From the NCBI GenBank assembly GCA_944322635.1, contig CALUPL010000012.1, positions 1 to 35,555 on the forward strand: DNA of 35,555 nucleotides, in the 5' to 3' direction. Source of the stretch: an uncultured Mailhella sp. (lineage in GTDB: Bacteria > Desulfobacterota > Desulfovibrionia > Desulfovibrionales > Desulfovibrionaceae). A model generated the notes under the pieces. It worked only from the letters and a program-made list of their open reading frames with translations, did no database searches and was not told the origin of the DNA. The translations under genes and the position numbers were made by a program. This document shows, in pieces, positions 9,367 through 16,187 of this stretch. Positions within the stretch are counted from its first letter, which is position 1, and every line of letters begins with the position of its first letter.

Positions 9367-9906
9367 ATGGAACTGAGAGGAACGACCATTCTTGCCGTGC
9401 GCAACGAACACGGCGTGGCCATAGGCGGCGACGGACAGGTGACCATGGGACAGAGCATGGTCATGAAGCATACGGCGAGAAAGGTGCGCCGTTTGTATCG
9501 CGGACAGGTGGTGGCGGGCTTTGCCGGGGCCACGGCCGATGCCTTCACGCTGTTTGAGCGATTTGAGGCCAAGCTGGAAGAGTCGGGCGGCAACCTTCTG
9601 CGCGCCGCCGTGGAAATGGCCAAGGACTGGCGTCAGGACAAGTTCCTGCGCAAGCTTGAAGCGCTTCTTCTTGTTGCCGATGCCGACAGAACTCTCATTC
9701 TCACCGGCACGGGCGACGTGGTGGAACCGGACGACGGTGTGGCCGCCATAGGTTCCGGCGGTCCTTATGCGCTTTCCGCCGCAAGGGCGCTGCTTCGGCA
9801 CACGGCCATGACGCCCGCAGAAATCGTCAAGGAATCCATGGCTATTGCGGCCGACATTTGCGTGTTCACCAACACGCACCTCACCATGGAAACCATCGAT
9901 AAGTAA
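9367..9906 (+). CDS. hslV: ATP-dependent protease subunit HslV
   Basis: Peptidase subunit of the HslVU (ClpQY) protease, 179 residues. [12 protein letters not shown] shows a five-residue propeptide before the catalytic threonine (T6 once processed). The proteasome-like [30 protein letters not shown] and [15 protein letters not shown] motifs are intact. A good GGCAGGAG site precedes the ATG. The ATPase partner hslU is not adjacent: a bidirectional terminator and an oppositely oriented gene follow. It must be encoded elsewhere if the protease is functional. Confidence 0.95.
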   Translation: MELRGTTILAVRNEHGVAIGGDGQVTMGQSMVMKHTARKVRRLYRGQVVAGFAGATADAFTLFERFEAKLEESGGNLLRAAVEMAKDWRQDKFLRKLEALLLVADADRTLILTGTGDVVEPDDGVAAIGSGGPYALSAARALLRHTAMTPAEIVKESMAIAADICVFTNTHLTMETIDK

Positions 9907-9922
9907 GTAGAACCGTAAGGAC

Positions 9923-9967
9923 ATGAAAAAAACGGCGTTCCTTGGAAAGGAGCGCCGTTTTTTTCAT
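9923..9967. terminator. Bidirectional terminator between hslV and the HAD gene
   Basis: An almost uninterrupted stem runs from the A-rich arm through CGGCG, T and TCCTT (9926-9943), closes a GGA loop, and returns to the T-rich arm at 9964. It has A-runs on the left and T-runs on the right, so it can serve both converging units. Confidence 0.9.
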
Positions 9968-10077
9968 ACGTGAAGATTGCCGGAACGTGCGTGCATGATG
10001 CCCATTTTCGGCATGGCGCACGTTGCGCGCCGCGGCCGAGGGGCTTTGGGGCAGGCGGGCATGACGATGCCCGGTTG

Positions 10078-10773
10078 CTATTTGCGTGAATCGGAAGAGA
10101 GCAGAGTGCCGAGTTCCTCAACGCTGCCTGCCAGCCAGGAGGCCCCGGCCTGCAACAGTTCTTCCTTTGTGCCGAATCCGTAAAGCACGCCGAGCGTGGG
10201 AAAGCCGTGAGCCGCCGCGCCGAGAACGTCGAACTTTCTGTCGCCTATCATGAGACAGCCGCGCGAATCCTTCATTCCAAGCTTTTTCATGGCGTAGTCA
10301 ATGACCATCTTTTTTTCCACGCGGGCCTCGGCGGCGTCGCCTCCCTCCATGAGCGTAAATGCTCCGGCCATGCCGAAACGTTCCAGAATGCGCACGGCAA
10401 ACTCTTCCGGCTTGGACGTGGCCAGCACAAGTTTTCGTCCGTCACGCTGCCACGCATAGAGAAGTTCCCGTATGCCGGGATAGGGAACATTTTCGTACAT
10501 GCCCTGCCGGGAGTAGTATTCCTGAAAATGTTCCACCGCCTTGCGGGCCGTGGGCAGATCGAAACCGTAATGCTGCATGAAGGAGTCGTACAGCGGCGGG
10601 CCTATGAAGGGATAGAGCTTTTGAGGATCGTCTTCATGAATGCCGAAGAATTCCAGGGAATACATGACGGCTTTCGTGATGCCTTCCGAAGGATCGGTAA
10701 GCGTGCCGTCGAGATCGAGAAACAGCACATCTGCTTCGCCCGGAGAGCTGAGAGAGGGAAAAGTATGATTCAT
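10078..10773 (-). CDS. HAD-family hydrolase, phosphoglycolate phosphatase-like
   Basis: Haloacid dehalogenase phosphatase of 231 residues with all four motifs: DLDGT with nucleophile D20 and D22, LATSKP with S120, a motif-III lysine in RVEKKM (about 154), and IGDRKFD (D178, D182). The helical cap between motifs I and II fits the Gph/PpaX type. The substrate cannot be named; phosphoglycolate or pyrophosphate are usual for relatives. The frame is open much further upstream, but MNHTFPSLSS is the only start that fits the domain. It lacks a clear ribosome site, so the exact start is uncertain. It lies about 170 bases downstream of the zinc-ribbon gene, with only small hairpins between them. Confidence 0.85.
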   Translation of the reverse strand: MNHTFPSLSSPGEADVLFLDLDGTLTDPSEGITKAVMYSLEFFGIHEDDPQKLYPFIGPPLYDSFMQHYGFDLPTARKAVEHFQEYYSRQGMYENVPYPGIRELLYAWQRDGRKLVLATSKPEEFAVRILERFGMAGAFTLMEGGDAAEARVEKKMVIDYAMKKLGMKDSRGCLMIGDRKFDVLGAAAHGFPTLGVLYGFGTKEELLQAGASWLAGSVEELGTLLSSDSRK

Positions 10774-10946
10774 GAAAGGGGGGTAGCAGAAGACAAAGGA
10801 AATGAAAAGGCGGAATTCAGCCAGATGGAACAATGCCGCAGAAGCACAGAGAAAGCAGTATGTTGCCTTTCGGCATTCAAGATGCGTTTTTGACGCATGG
10901 AGAAAGCCCGGAAAAGGGCGCGAAGAGAGGCGGAATCCGAGCGGCG

Positions 10947-11363
10947 CTAGGAGGCCAGCCAGGCCACGATGGACCAGCAGCAGAACCAGGAAAATATCTG
11001 AAGTATGAGAGGATTGACGGAGCGCCCCATCATGGCCAGCTGTATGTTGACGGCAAAGGTGATTACCCGGGCTATGCCGGCGAAGACCAGAAAGCCGATG
11101 CACGCCAGAAGTCCGAATTTCAGCCCCATGGCAAAGGCCAGCGCCAGGGTGATGATGCCCGTCTGGCAGGAAGGAAGAAGCTGACTGCCGTTTGACTGCA
11201 TGAAGACGACACGCTGATGAAAACCGCCCTGCTGACGTTCGCTGTGGGGATGATCCACAAGTTCCGCATCCACGACCTCTCGAACGTGAATGACGGGCTG
11301 ACCGCAGTTGGGGCAGGATTTGCTGTCGTCGGGAATGCTGGCGTGGCAGTTGGGGCAGTGCAT
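10947..11363 (-). CDS. Zinc-ribbon membrane protein of unknown function
   Basis: Protein of 138 residues. The N-terminus holds a rubredoxin-like zinc ribbon, MHCPNCHASIPDDSKSCPNC, with cysteines at 3, 6, 17 and 20. A polar linker follows, then two or three hydrophobic helices (about residues 68-95 and 115-136). This build is common among small bacterial inner-membrane proteins with a cytosolic zinc ribbon, and no specific function can be read. A GAGG ribosome site is present, and a plausible promoter lies 45-70 bases upstream. Confidence 0.7.
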   Translation of the reverse strand: MHCPNCHASIPDDSKSCPNCGQPVIHVREVVDAELVDHPHSERQQGGFHQRVVFMQSNGSQLLPSCQTGIITLALAFAMGLKFGLLACIGFLVFAGIARVITFAVNIQLAMMGRSVNPLILQIFSWFCCWSIVAWLAS

Positions 11364-11407
11364 GGAGAAAACCTCGTCAGGATGAAGTGTTGAACACCAT
11401 GGTATTA

Positions 11408-11435
11408 ATTCTAATCATCCTGCCCGACTTGGCAA
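11408..11435 (-). promoter_or_regulatory. Candidate sigma70 promoter for the zinc-ribbon gene
   Basis: On the minus strand, TTGCCA (11435-11430) and TAGAAT (11413-11408) are separated by 16 bases, ahead of the ATG at 11363. Confidence 0.4.
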
Positions 11436-11604
11436 GGGAAAACAGAGGGCGCAACTGTTACAAAGTGTGAATGGCGGGGGCTTTTTTGTGCAGGTGAGGC
11501 CGACCGGAGAATGTCGCGTCAGAAAAAATGCGGCGTCTTGTTAAGGCTGCCGAGCGAAGGGAGAAGGCCTCGGCACAAGCTTTTTTACAGGATGGAGGGG
11601 ATGT

Positions 11605-12438
11605 TCAGAGAATGCCGGTAAGATCGGTTTCACCCTGTGCCGTCATGCGCACCGGGCCGCCCACCCATACGTGCCATCCGTTGTTTCGTTGTTCCATGCG
11701 TACGGAAAGAGCACATCCGCTGGGCTGAGTGATGCGGAAGTGCTCGGTTCCCGTAATGGCGTGAAGAAAAAGGGCCGAGGCAAGCGTGCCGGAACCGCAG
11801 GCACTTTCCCGACACAATGTTTGTGTGTCCCTTACCCAGACGACGGGGTGAAGTTCGGCCTCTCGGGTTGTTTCAGAAGCAGAACCTTCCTTCAGCCATA
11901 AATGACCGACGGCTTCCTCGGCAGCAACGGCGCAGCTCAGGCGCTGGTGCTCACAAAAGGAAGGCAGTGTTGTCGCCGGAGGGCATTCGCCTGACTGGAT
12001 GATGTGGGCGATGCCGGGAACACGTACCAGAAATACATTTCCGGGGAAGCGTTCCGGTTCGGGAAGTGAGGAAAAATTCAGACAGGCTTCGGCAAAAGGA
12101 AGAGCGTGGTCGCGGAAAACGACGCGTACGGATACGGTATCGGGAACACCGGATACTTCCACAGATCCACAGAGGGCGTTGTCCTCCCCGCGATGAAGAA
12201 GTCCTTTTTCCGCAAGAAGCAAGGCAAAGCAGCGCGTGGCGTTGAGGCAGAATTCTCCACCCATCATGTCCAGACGAGGTGTTCCCTCAAAACGGACATA
12301 GCCCGTCTGTTCCCCCCCGATATGCTGATCACTCATAACAGCATTGGCTACCATGGCTCGGCTGGCGGGGAGGATATCCTCGGCTTTAAAAAGGATGGTG
12401 GGATTTCCACCGGGAGTCATTTTCCAGAATGGAAACAT
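11605..12438 (-). CDS. DapF/CntK-like amino-acid epimerase
   Basis: Cofactor-independent epimerase fold of 277 residues. The two catalytic cysteines are visible: C64 in GGEFCLNATRC and C214 in CRESACGSGT. The N-terminus reads KMTPGGNPTILF instead of the GNDF motif of diaminopimelate epimerase, and GGEQTG, GGEFC and ITQPSG replace the usual DapF blocks. From memory these features are closer to CntK, the histidine racemase of staphylopine-type metallophore synthesis, than to true DapF. No cntL/cntM-like gene is nearby. The start has an AAGGAG site. I am sure of the family and unsure of the substrate: meso-DAP epimerase, histidine racemase or another amino-acid racemase are all possible. Confidence 0.75.
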   Translation of the reverse strand: MFPFWKMTPGGNPTILFKAEDILPASRAMVANAVMSDQHIGGEQTGYVRFEGTPRLDMMGGEFCLNATRCFALLLAEKGLLHRGEDNALCGSVEVSGVPDTVSVRVVFRDHALPFAEACLNFSSLPEPERFPGNVFLVRVPGIAHIIQSGECPPATTLPSFCEHQRLSCAVAAEEAVGHLWLKEGSASETTREAELHPVVWVRDTQTLCRESACGSGTLASALFLHAITGTEHFRITQPSGCALSVRMEQRNNGWHVWVGGPVRMTAQGETDLTGIL

Positions 12439-12761
12439 GGCGATTCTCCTTGAGTTGCCGTGACATGAAAAGGCCGTACCGATTTGTGAATGATTTTATT
12501 CGGTTAAAGCAGGGGCGGAATACGTAGGCCGGGAGGCCTTAAAATATGCGTAAAAGGAGCCTTCGAAGTGGCAAAAAGGCCGCCATGCCTGAAGCACGGC
12601 GGCCCGAATATGATCTCGAAACCAGTTCTTTCTCGCGTTATGATTCAACAGACATTACGCGTCGTTTGTCGTCAGGGACTTTGATTTCCGCAACATTTTT
12701 TGTTTTAAAACTTGCAACGGAAAGCCCGTTTGGCGACAACGCTTCGGAATCGCTGAGAGTT
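12439..12761. other. Region between the epimerase and HesB genes
   Basis: No supported gene. It holds the minus-strand terminator at 12573-12604 and, nearer the epimerase, a minus-strand TAAAAT that could be a -10 but has only a weak -35 (TTCCGC). About 160 bases of 3' leader follow the Cys-type HesB stop before the terminator. Confidence 0.4.
12573..12604 (-). terminator. Terminator for the HesB gene pair
   Basis: GGCCGCC (12578-12584) pairs perfectly with GGCGGCC (12598-12604), with an inner TGC/GCA pair. On the minus strand the stem is followed by TTTTTGCC. Confidence 0.75.
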
Positions 12762-13097
12762 TTAGTGGTGACAGCCGCCACAGGTACCGGTACCGCAGCT
12801 GGAGCAGCCGCATCCTCCCCCCATGTTGGGCAGCGGAATTTCGGGAGTGACGAGGAAGCCCATGGGGCTTGCGTCAACAGTGGCTCCACCGATGGTGGCC
12901 CACAGTTCCTTCGTCGCACAGAAGGTGTAACCGTCCTGCTCGGTGACGAAATCCTGTTCATTGGGTTCGTCAAGCGCAAGGCCTATGCGGGGACCGCTGC
13001 ATCCGCCGGGGGCGAGATACAGACGAATGGCAGATTTTTCCTTGTCGGCGAAGAAGGCGTCAAGTTCGGTGCGGGCGCTTTCGGTGAGAGTAAACAC
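12762..13097 (-). CDS. HesB/IscA-like protein, cysteine form
   Basis: Protein of 111 residues of the HesB/IscA fold, a family of iron-sulfur carrier and scaffold proteins. It has LAPGGCSGPRIGLALDEP with cysteine at residue 33 and a cysteine-rich tail (GGGCGCSSCGTGTCGGCHH) that could bind a metal or cluster. It starts at GTG (13097-13095), supported by GGAG at good spacing and by alignment with its upstream neighbour. It is the second gene of a tandem pair, with a 72-base gap holding a 7-bp hairpin (GGGAAGC/GCTTCCC, 13131-13147) without a T run. It is the cysteine counterpart of the selenocysteine gene upstream; the pair shares length, spacing of motifs and tail style. Confidence 0.85.
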   Translation of the reverse strand: MFTLTESARTELDAFFADKEKSAIRLYLAPGGCSGPRIGLALDEPNEQDFVTEQDGYTFCATKELWATIGGATVDASPMGFLVTPEIPLPNMGGGCGCSSCGTGTCGGCHH

Positions 13098-13169
13098 TTG
13101 GATGCTCCGTTGTGGTAAGGGTGGTATATGGGGAAGCAGGGCTTCCCTAAACCTCGAAGCGGACTCTTG

Positions 13170-13487
13170 TTAGTGACTGCCGCAGGAGCTGCCGCAGGAA
13201 CCGCAGCTGCTCCCGCCCTGAAGCGGAAGCTCAGGTTCGACGATGAAGCCCATGTAGCTTACGTCGATTTTTACGCCGCCGATGCGTTCCAGCAGCGATT
13301 TTTCCAGACAGAACGTGAATCCGTTGACTTCGAAGGCCTGATCATTGTCGTTAGGCTCGTCCAGAGCCAGGGCAAGACGGGGACCGCTTCAGCCGCCGGG
13401 GGCCAGGTAGATGCGGATGCCGGTTCTGGGCTTGTCGGCGAAGAAAGCCTCAAGCTCCTGACGGGCAGCGTCGGAAAGATTGATCAT
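13170..13487 (-). CDS. HesB-like selenoprotein (in-frame TGA read as selenocysteine)
   Basis: Reading from the ATG at 13487, the frame gives a 105-residue HesB/IscA-like protein with one internal TGA at 13391-13389 (codon 33). The flanking residues are LAPGG-U-SGPRLALALDEP, exactly the position of C33 in the neighbouring paralogue. The frame then runs on to a TAA with full homology, including MGFIVEPELPLQGG and a Cys-rich tail (SSCGSCGSSCGSH). An ideal GGAG ribosome site and a strong promoter precede it. A hairpin 21-35 bases after the TGA fits a bacterial SECIS. HesB-like selenoproteins are an established family. A nonsense mutation is the alternative, but intact coding on both sides, the exact Cys position and the hairpin all argue against it. 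Confidence 0.88.
13354..13368 (-). promoter_or_regulatory. Candidate bacterial SECIS hairpin
   Basis: Within the coding sequence, GGCUC-UGGAC-GAGCC forms a perfect 5-bp stem with a 5-base loop, starting 21 bases after the UGA. A G is the second loop base, as the bacterial SECIS model I recall requires. The paralogue with cysteine has GGCCTTGCGCTTGACGAACC at the same place and cannot form this stem. Confidence 0.65.
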
Positions 13488-13516
13488 GTATATCTCCAGA
13501 AAAGTGGTTTCGGTAA

Positions 13517-13545
13517 AAATAGGAACGGTTCTTGACTTTGTCAAT
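13517..13545 (-). promoter_or_regulatory. Sigma70 promoter of the HesB pair
   Basis: On the minus strand a perfect TTGACA (13545-13540) and TATTTT (13522-13517) are separated by 17 bases. A perfect 8-bp inverted repeat, ACGGAAAA with TTTTCCGT (13549-13567), lies just upstream of the -35. It could be an operator or part of the end of metC. Confidence 0.6.
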
Positions 13546-13617
13546 GGACGGAAAAGGCTTTTTCCGTTTTTGTGCCGGGCCTGATTGTCTCGTACAAGCG
13601 GAATTTTCCGGGACAGC

Positions 13618-14808
13618 TCAGGCGAGAGCGGCCCGCAGTCTGACGAAGCCTTCTTCCAGGTCTGCCTTGAGGTCCTCCACGTCTTCCAGACCTACGGCAT
13701 AGCGTACAAGAGTACAGTTGTCGTCGTTCCATGCGGGAGCAGTACGGTTCAGCGCCGTACGCTGCGGGTGGCAGTGCTCCACCAGACTGTCGTATCCGCC
13801 CCAGCTTGCGCCGATGCAGAACATTTTGTATCCGTTGAGCATGGCGGCCACGGCTTTTTTGTCCGTTTTGGGCAGAACTATGGAGAAAATCGAGCCTCCT
13901 CCCGTAAAGTCGCGTGCCCAAAGGTCGTGCCCCGGATCTCCTTCCAGCGGAGGATAGAGCACCTGAACCACTTCCGGGCGCGTTTTCAGCCAGCGCGCCA
14001 GTTCCAGTGCCTGCGCAAACTGTGTCTGCATGCGGACCTTCATGGTGCGTAGTCCGCGGAGGGCCATATAGCAGTCGTCGGGAGAGGCTATTTCTCCCAT
14101 CTGCACGCAGAAGGAGCGCATGCGACGGTATAGCTCTTCCGTTCGTGCCGTGATGATGCCCATGACAAGATCGGAATGACCGGCAATGTACTTGGTTGCC
14201 GCTTCTACACATATGTCCACGCCTACAGAGAGGGGCTTGAAATAGAGCGGGCCCGCCCAGGTGTTGTCCATGATGACGATGGCACTGTGTGCGTGAGCGG
14301 CCTCCACTATGGCGGGAATGTCCTGCATTTCAAAGGTGAGGGATCCGGGAGCTTCCGTATAGACGACTCTCGTATTGGCCTTGATGAGAATGTCTATGTC
14401 TGCGCCGATGCGCGGATCGTAAAACGTTGTTTCCACGCCGTAGCGGCGCAGAATGGTTTCACAGAACATTCTCTGAGGCCCATAGACGCTGTCGGGCATG
14501 AGCACATGATCGCCCGCCCCGACGAAGGCGAGAAGCGACTGCGTGCACGCGGCCAGGCCCGAACTCGTCACCATGGATCCGGCTCCCTGTTCCAGCTCAT
14601 TGACGGCCTCGCACAGAGCAAAGGCGTTTTCCGTGCCCAAGGCTCCGTAGCAGACGTTGCGGAATTTGGCGTCTCCGGCCTCGTTGGCGTCGAATTCCTC
14701 CAGCGTGGGGGAAACTATGGTGGAGGCCCTGTGCACCGGCATGTTGACGGGGCCGCCGACTCGCAGAGGCGCGCGCCCGGCATGAATGAGAATGGTGGAG
14801 TCCTTCAT
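13618..14808 (-). CDS. metC: Cystathionine beta-lyase
   Basis: PLP-dependent Cys/Met metabolism enzyme of 396 residues. It would cleave cystathionine to homocysteine, pyruvate and ammonia. Motifs include YGALGTENAFALCEAV, TSSGLAACTQSLLAFVGAGD, MDNTWAGPLYFKPL and the PLP lysine K206 in EAATKYIAGHSDLVMG. The late SWGGYDSLVEHCHP block fits MetC rather than gamma-lyases. Related C-S lyases cannot be excluded. The ribosome site (GGAGAAG) lies inside the end of the upstream EF-hand gene, with only one base between the stop and this start, so the two genes form a tight operon. Confidence 0.87.
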   Translation of the reverse strand: MKDSTILIHAGRAPLRVGGPVNMPVHRASTIVSPTLEEFDANEAGDAKFRNVCYGALGTENAFALCEAVNELEQGAGSMVTSSGLAACTQSLLAFVGAGDHVLMPDSVYGPQRMFCETILRRYGVETTFYDPRIGADIDILIKANTRVVYTEAPGSLTFEMQDIPAIVEAAHAHSAIVIMDNTWAGPLYFKPLSVGVDICVEAATKYIAGHSDLVMGIITARTEELYRRMRSFCVQMGEIASPDDCYMALRGLRTMKVRMQTQFAQALELARWLKTRPEVVQVLYPPLEGDPGHDLWARDFTGGGSIFSIVLPKTDKKAVAAMLNGYKMFCIGASWGGYDSLVEHCHPQRTALNRTAPAWNDDNCTLVRYAVGLEDVEDLKADLEEGFVRLRAALA

Positions 14809-14809
14809 G

Positions 14810-15292
14810 TTACTTCTTCTCCGCCGGAGGCATGATGAGCGGGATTCCCGTACCGGTCTTCACGTTTTTTTCAGGCATGGTGACCTCGGTATTTCTCTGG
14901 GAGGGAGGCATGATGAGAGGCATTCCGCCTTCCGGGGACATGCCTGTTCCACGGTCGCCGGCACCACGCATGCCCTTCATCATTTCACTCATGTCGGGCA
15001 TGGAGCCGCCGTGTCCTGCGGAAAAGGCCTTCCATTCGTCAAGGCAGATGCTGCCGTCATGTTTGGTGTCTATGATGTCGAAGGCGTTGCGGCTCAAGTT
15101 CGGTCGTGCGGCGGAAAGTTCTTCCCAGGAAAGATTGCCGTCATGGTTCGTGTCCATCTGATTGAAGCGCTCCGCAGGATCGGAGGCATGGACCGTCGAG
15201 TTTCCCCCGGCTCCGGGCATGGCGGATGCGGGAAGGGCAGAGAAGGAAAGTGTAAGAATGAGGGCCGCGGCCCCGGAAGCAACGATATTCAT
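14810..15292 (-). CDS. Secreted EF-hand protein
   Basis: Exported protein of 160 residues with a clear signal peptide (cleavage near LPASA-MPGAG). It has two canonical calcium-binding EF-hand loops: DTNHDGNLSWEE (47-58) and DTKHDGSICLDE (75-86). The C-terminal third is low-complexity, rich in Met, Pro and Gly, and repeats GMPLIMPP / GIPLIMPP. It is probably a periplasmic calcium-binding or structural protein; no enzyme domain is visible. A GAGGTG ribosome site is present. A 13-codon upstream frame ends across its start codon, and metC follows after one base. Why it is joined to metC is unclear. Confidence 0.82.
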   Translation of the reverse strand: MNIVASGAAALILTLSFSALPASAMPGAGGNSTVHASDPAERFNQMDTNHDGNLSWEELSAARPNLSRNAFDIIDTKHDGSICLDEWKAFSAGHGGSMPDMSEMMKGMRGAGDRGTGMSPEGGMPLIMPPSQRNTEVTMPEKNVKTGTGIPLIMPPAEKK

Positions 15293-15330
15293 GAATGCAC
15301 CTCGTATGAGCGTTGTCGGGAAAAGTTCAT
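15289..15330 (-). CDS. Possible 13-codon leader ORF coupled to the EF-hand gene
   Basis: On the minus strand AAAAAGGAA precedes ATG at 15330. The frame encodes MNFSRQRSYEVHS and stops at a TGA that overlaps the EF-hand ATG as ATGA. The ribosome site and stop-start overlap suggest translational coupling. The peptide has no recognisable attenuation signature. Confidence 0.35.
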   Translation of the reverse strand: MNFSRQRSYEVHS

Positions 15331-15357
15331 TTCCTTTTTTAGTTCATTTCCTTTTTT
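15324..15357. repeat. Perfect tandem repeat of 17 bases, two copies
   Basis: AGTTCATTTCCTTTTTT occurs twice back to back (15324-15340 and 15341-15357). On the minus strand each copy contains an AAAGGAA site followed by an ATG, so the duplication doubles a translation start. The upstream copy encodes only M-N-stop. Confidence 0.9.
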
Positions 15358-15585
15358 AATGATGCGCAAATGGCAGCCCGGAAGCCGACTGACGGTTCGG
15401 GGCGTTGTGCCGTGACCGGTTCCCGCAGTCCCTGTCGGCAAGAAAGATTTCGGGAAGGCGGAGTGCGGCAGAGGCAAAGCCTTGTGCGGAACAGCATGCC
15501 GTATTCCGACCTGTGCTCTTCCGCGTCGCGAGGGCAGAATGACACGAGCGAAGGGCTAGTGCAAGCGGGACACGTGTGCAGTGCC

Positions 15586-15612
15586 TTGCCTTTCCGGGGG
15601 TTATGTTACAAT
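15586..15612 (+). promoter_or_regulatory. Candidate promoter for the GNAT gene
   Basis: TTGCCT (15586-15591) and TACAAT (15607-15612) are separated by 15 bases, shorter than ideal, just ahead of the GGAGG ribosome site. The rest of 15358-15585 shows nothing I can interpret. Confidence 0.35.
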
Positions 15613-15629
15613 ATCGGCGCGGAGGCAGC

Positions 15630-16070
15630 ATGATACGTTCTTTCCGCAATGACGATACGGAAGAAGTGGTGCGCGTGTGGTTTGAGGCTTCCGTGGAGGC
15701 TCACAAGTTTATTCCCCGGGCCTTCTGGGAGGCTTCGGTTGAAGACATGCGCACTCTGTATCTTCCCGTAAGCGATGAAATTGTTCTTCATATAGATGAT
15801 GCAACCGGAGAGATAGATGCTTTCCTTGCCTTTGTGGATACGTTTCTTGCCGCTCTCTTTGTTTCCCCACGTGCCCAGGGAAAGGGACTCGGGAGCAGAA
15901 TGTTCCGCATTGCGAAAAGAATGCATCCCGATCTGACACTCAGCGTGTATCGTGACAACGAGCGGGCCGTGTCCTTTTATCGGAAAAGAGGTCTGATCGT
16001 GATTGGAGAGAGGGTGGATGAGAAAACGGGCTGCGTGGAACTTGTCATGGGGCCGTCTGCGGAAGCGTGA
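15630..16070 (+). CDS. GNAT family N-acetyltransferase
   Basis: Protein of 146 residues with the GNAT acetyl-CoA-binding signature VSPRAQGKGLGSRMF (about 79-92), preceded by the beta4 strand DAFLAFVDTFLAALF. YRDNERAVSFYRKRGL follows, the usual end of the fold. The N-terminal segment with EASVEAHKFIPRAFW is like YjaB/YiaC-type acetyltransferases. The acceptor substrate cannot be predicted. I start at the ATG at 15630 because GGAGG sits just before it; the frame is open upstream but those residues do not fit the fold. The next gene begins about 117 bases downstream. Confidence 0.85.
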   Translation: MIRSFRNDDTEEVVRVWFEASVEAHKFIPRAFWEASVEDMRTLYLPVSDEIVLHIDDATGEIDAFLAFVDTFLAALFVSPRAQGKGLGSRMFRIAKRMHPDLTLSVYRDNERAVSFYRKRGLIVIGERVDEKTGCVELVMGPSAEA

Positions 16071-16187
16071 TGCGTTCCTGTCTGATGCGGCCGATGCCGA
16101 AAGGCAGAGCGGGCAGGAGAAGGTCGGAGAGAAACGGCGTTTGACGAGGCCCGTAACTGTGAACCAACAACGACTCGGGTTTTGATT

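Noticed and set aside
12638..12760. A protein-like frame after the Cys-type HesB stop (ending ...KVPDDKRRVMSVES)
   Set aside because: It has no start or ribosome site of its own and overlaps the HesB gene in another frame; no evidence of a frameshifted extension.
13389..13391. TGA in the HesB-like gene read as a nonsense mutation (pseudogene)
   Set aside because: Coding similarity continues without decay to the natural stop, the TGA replaces the family cysteine exactly, and a SECIS-like hairpin follows.
13549..13567. Inverted repeat ACGGAAAA/TTTTCCGT as the metC terminator
   Set aside because: The T run lies on the plus-strand side, while metC is on the minus strand; no plus-strand gene precedes it.
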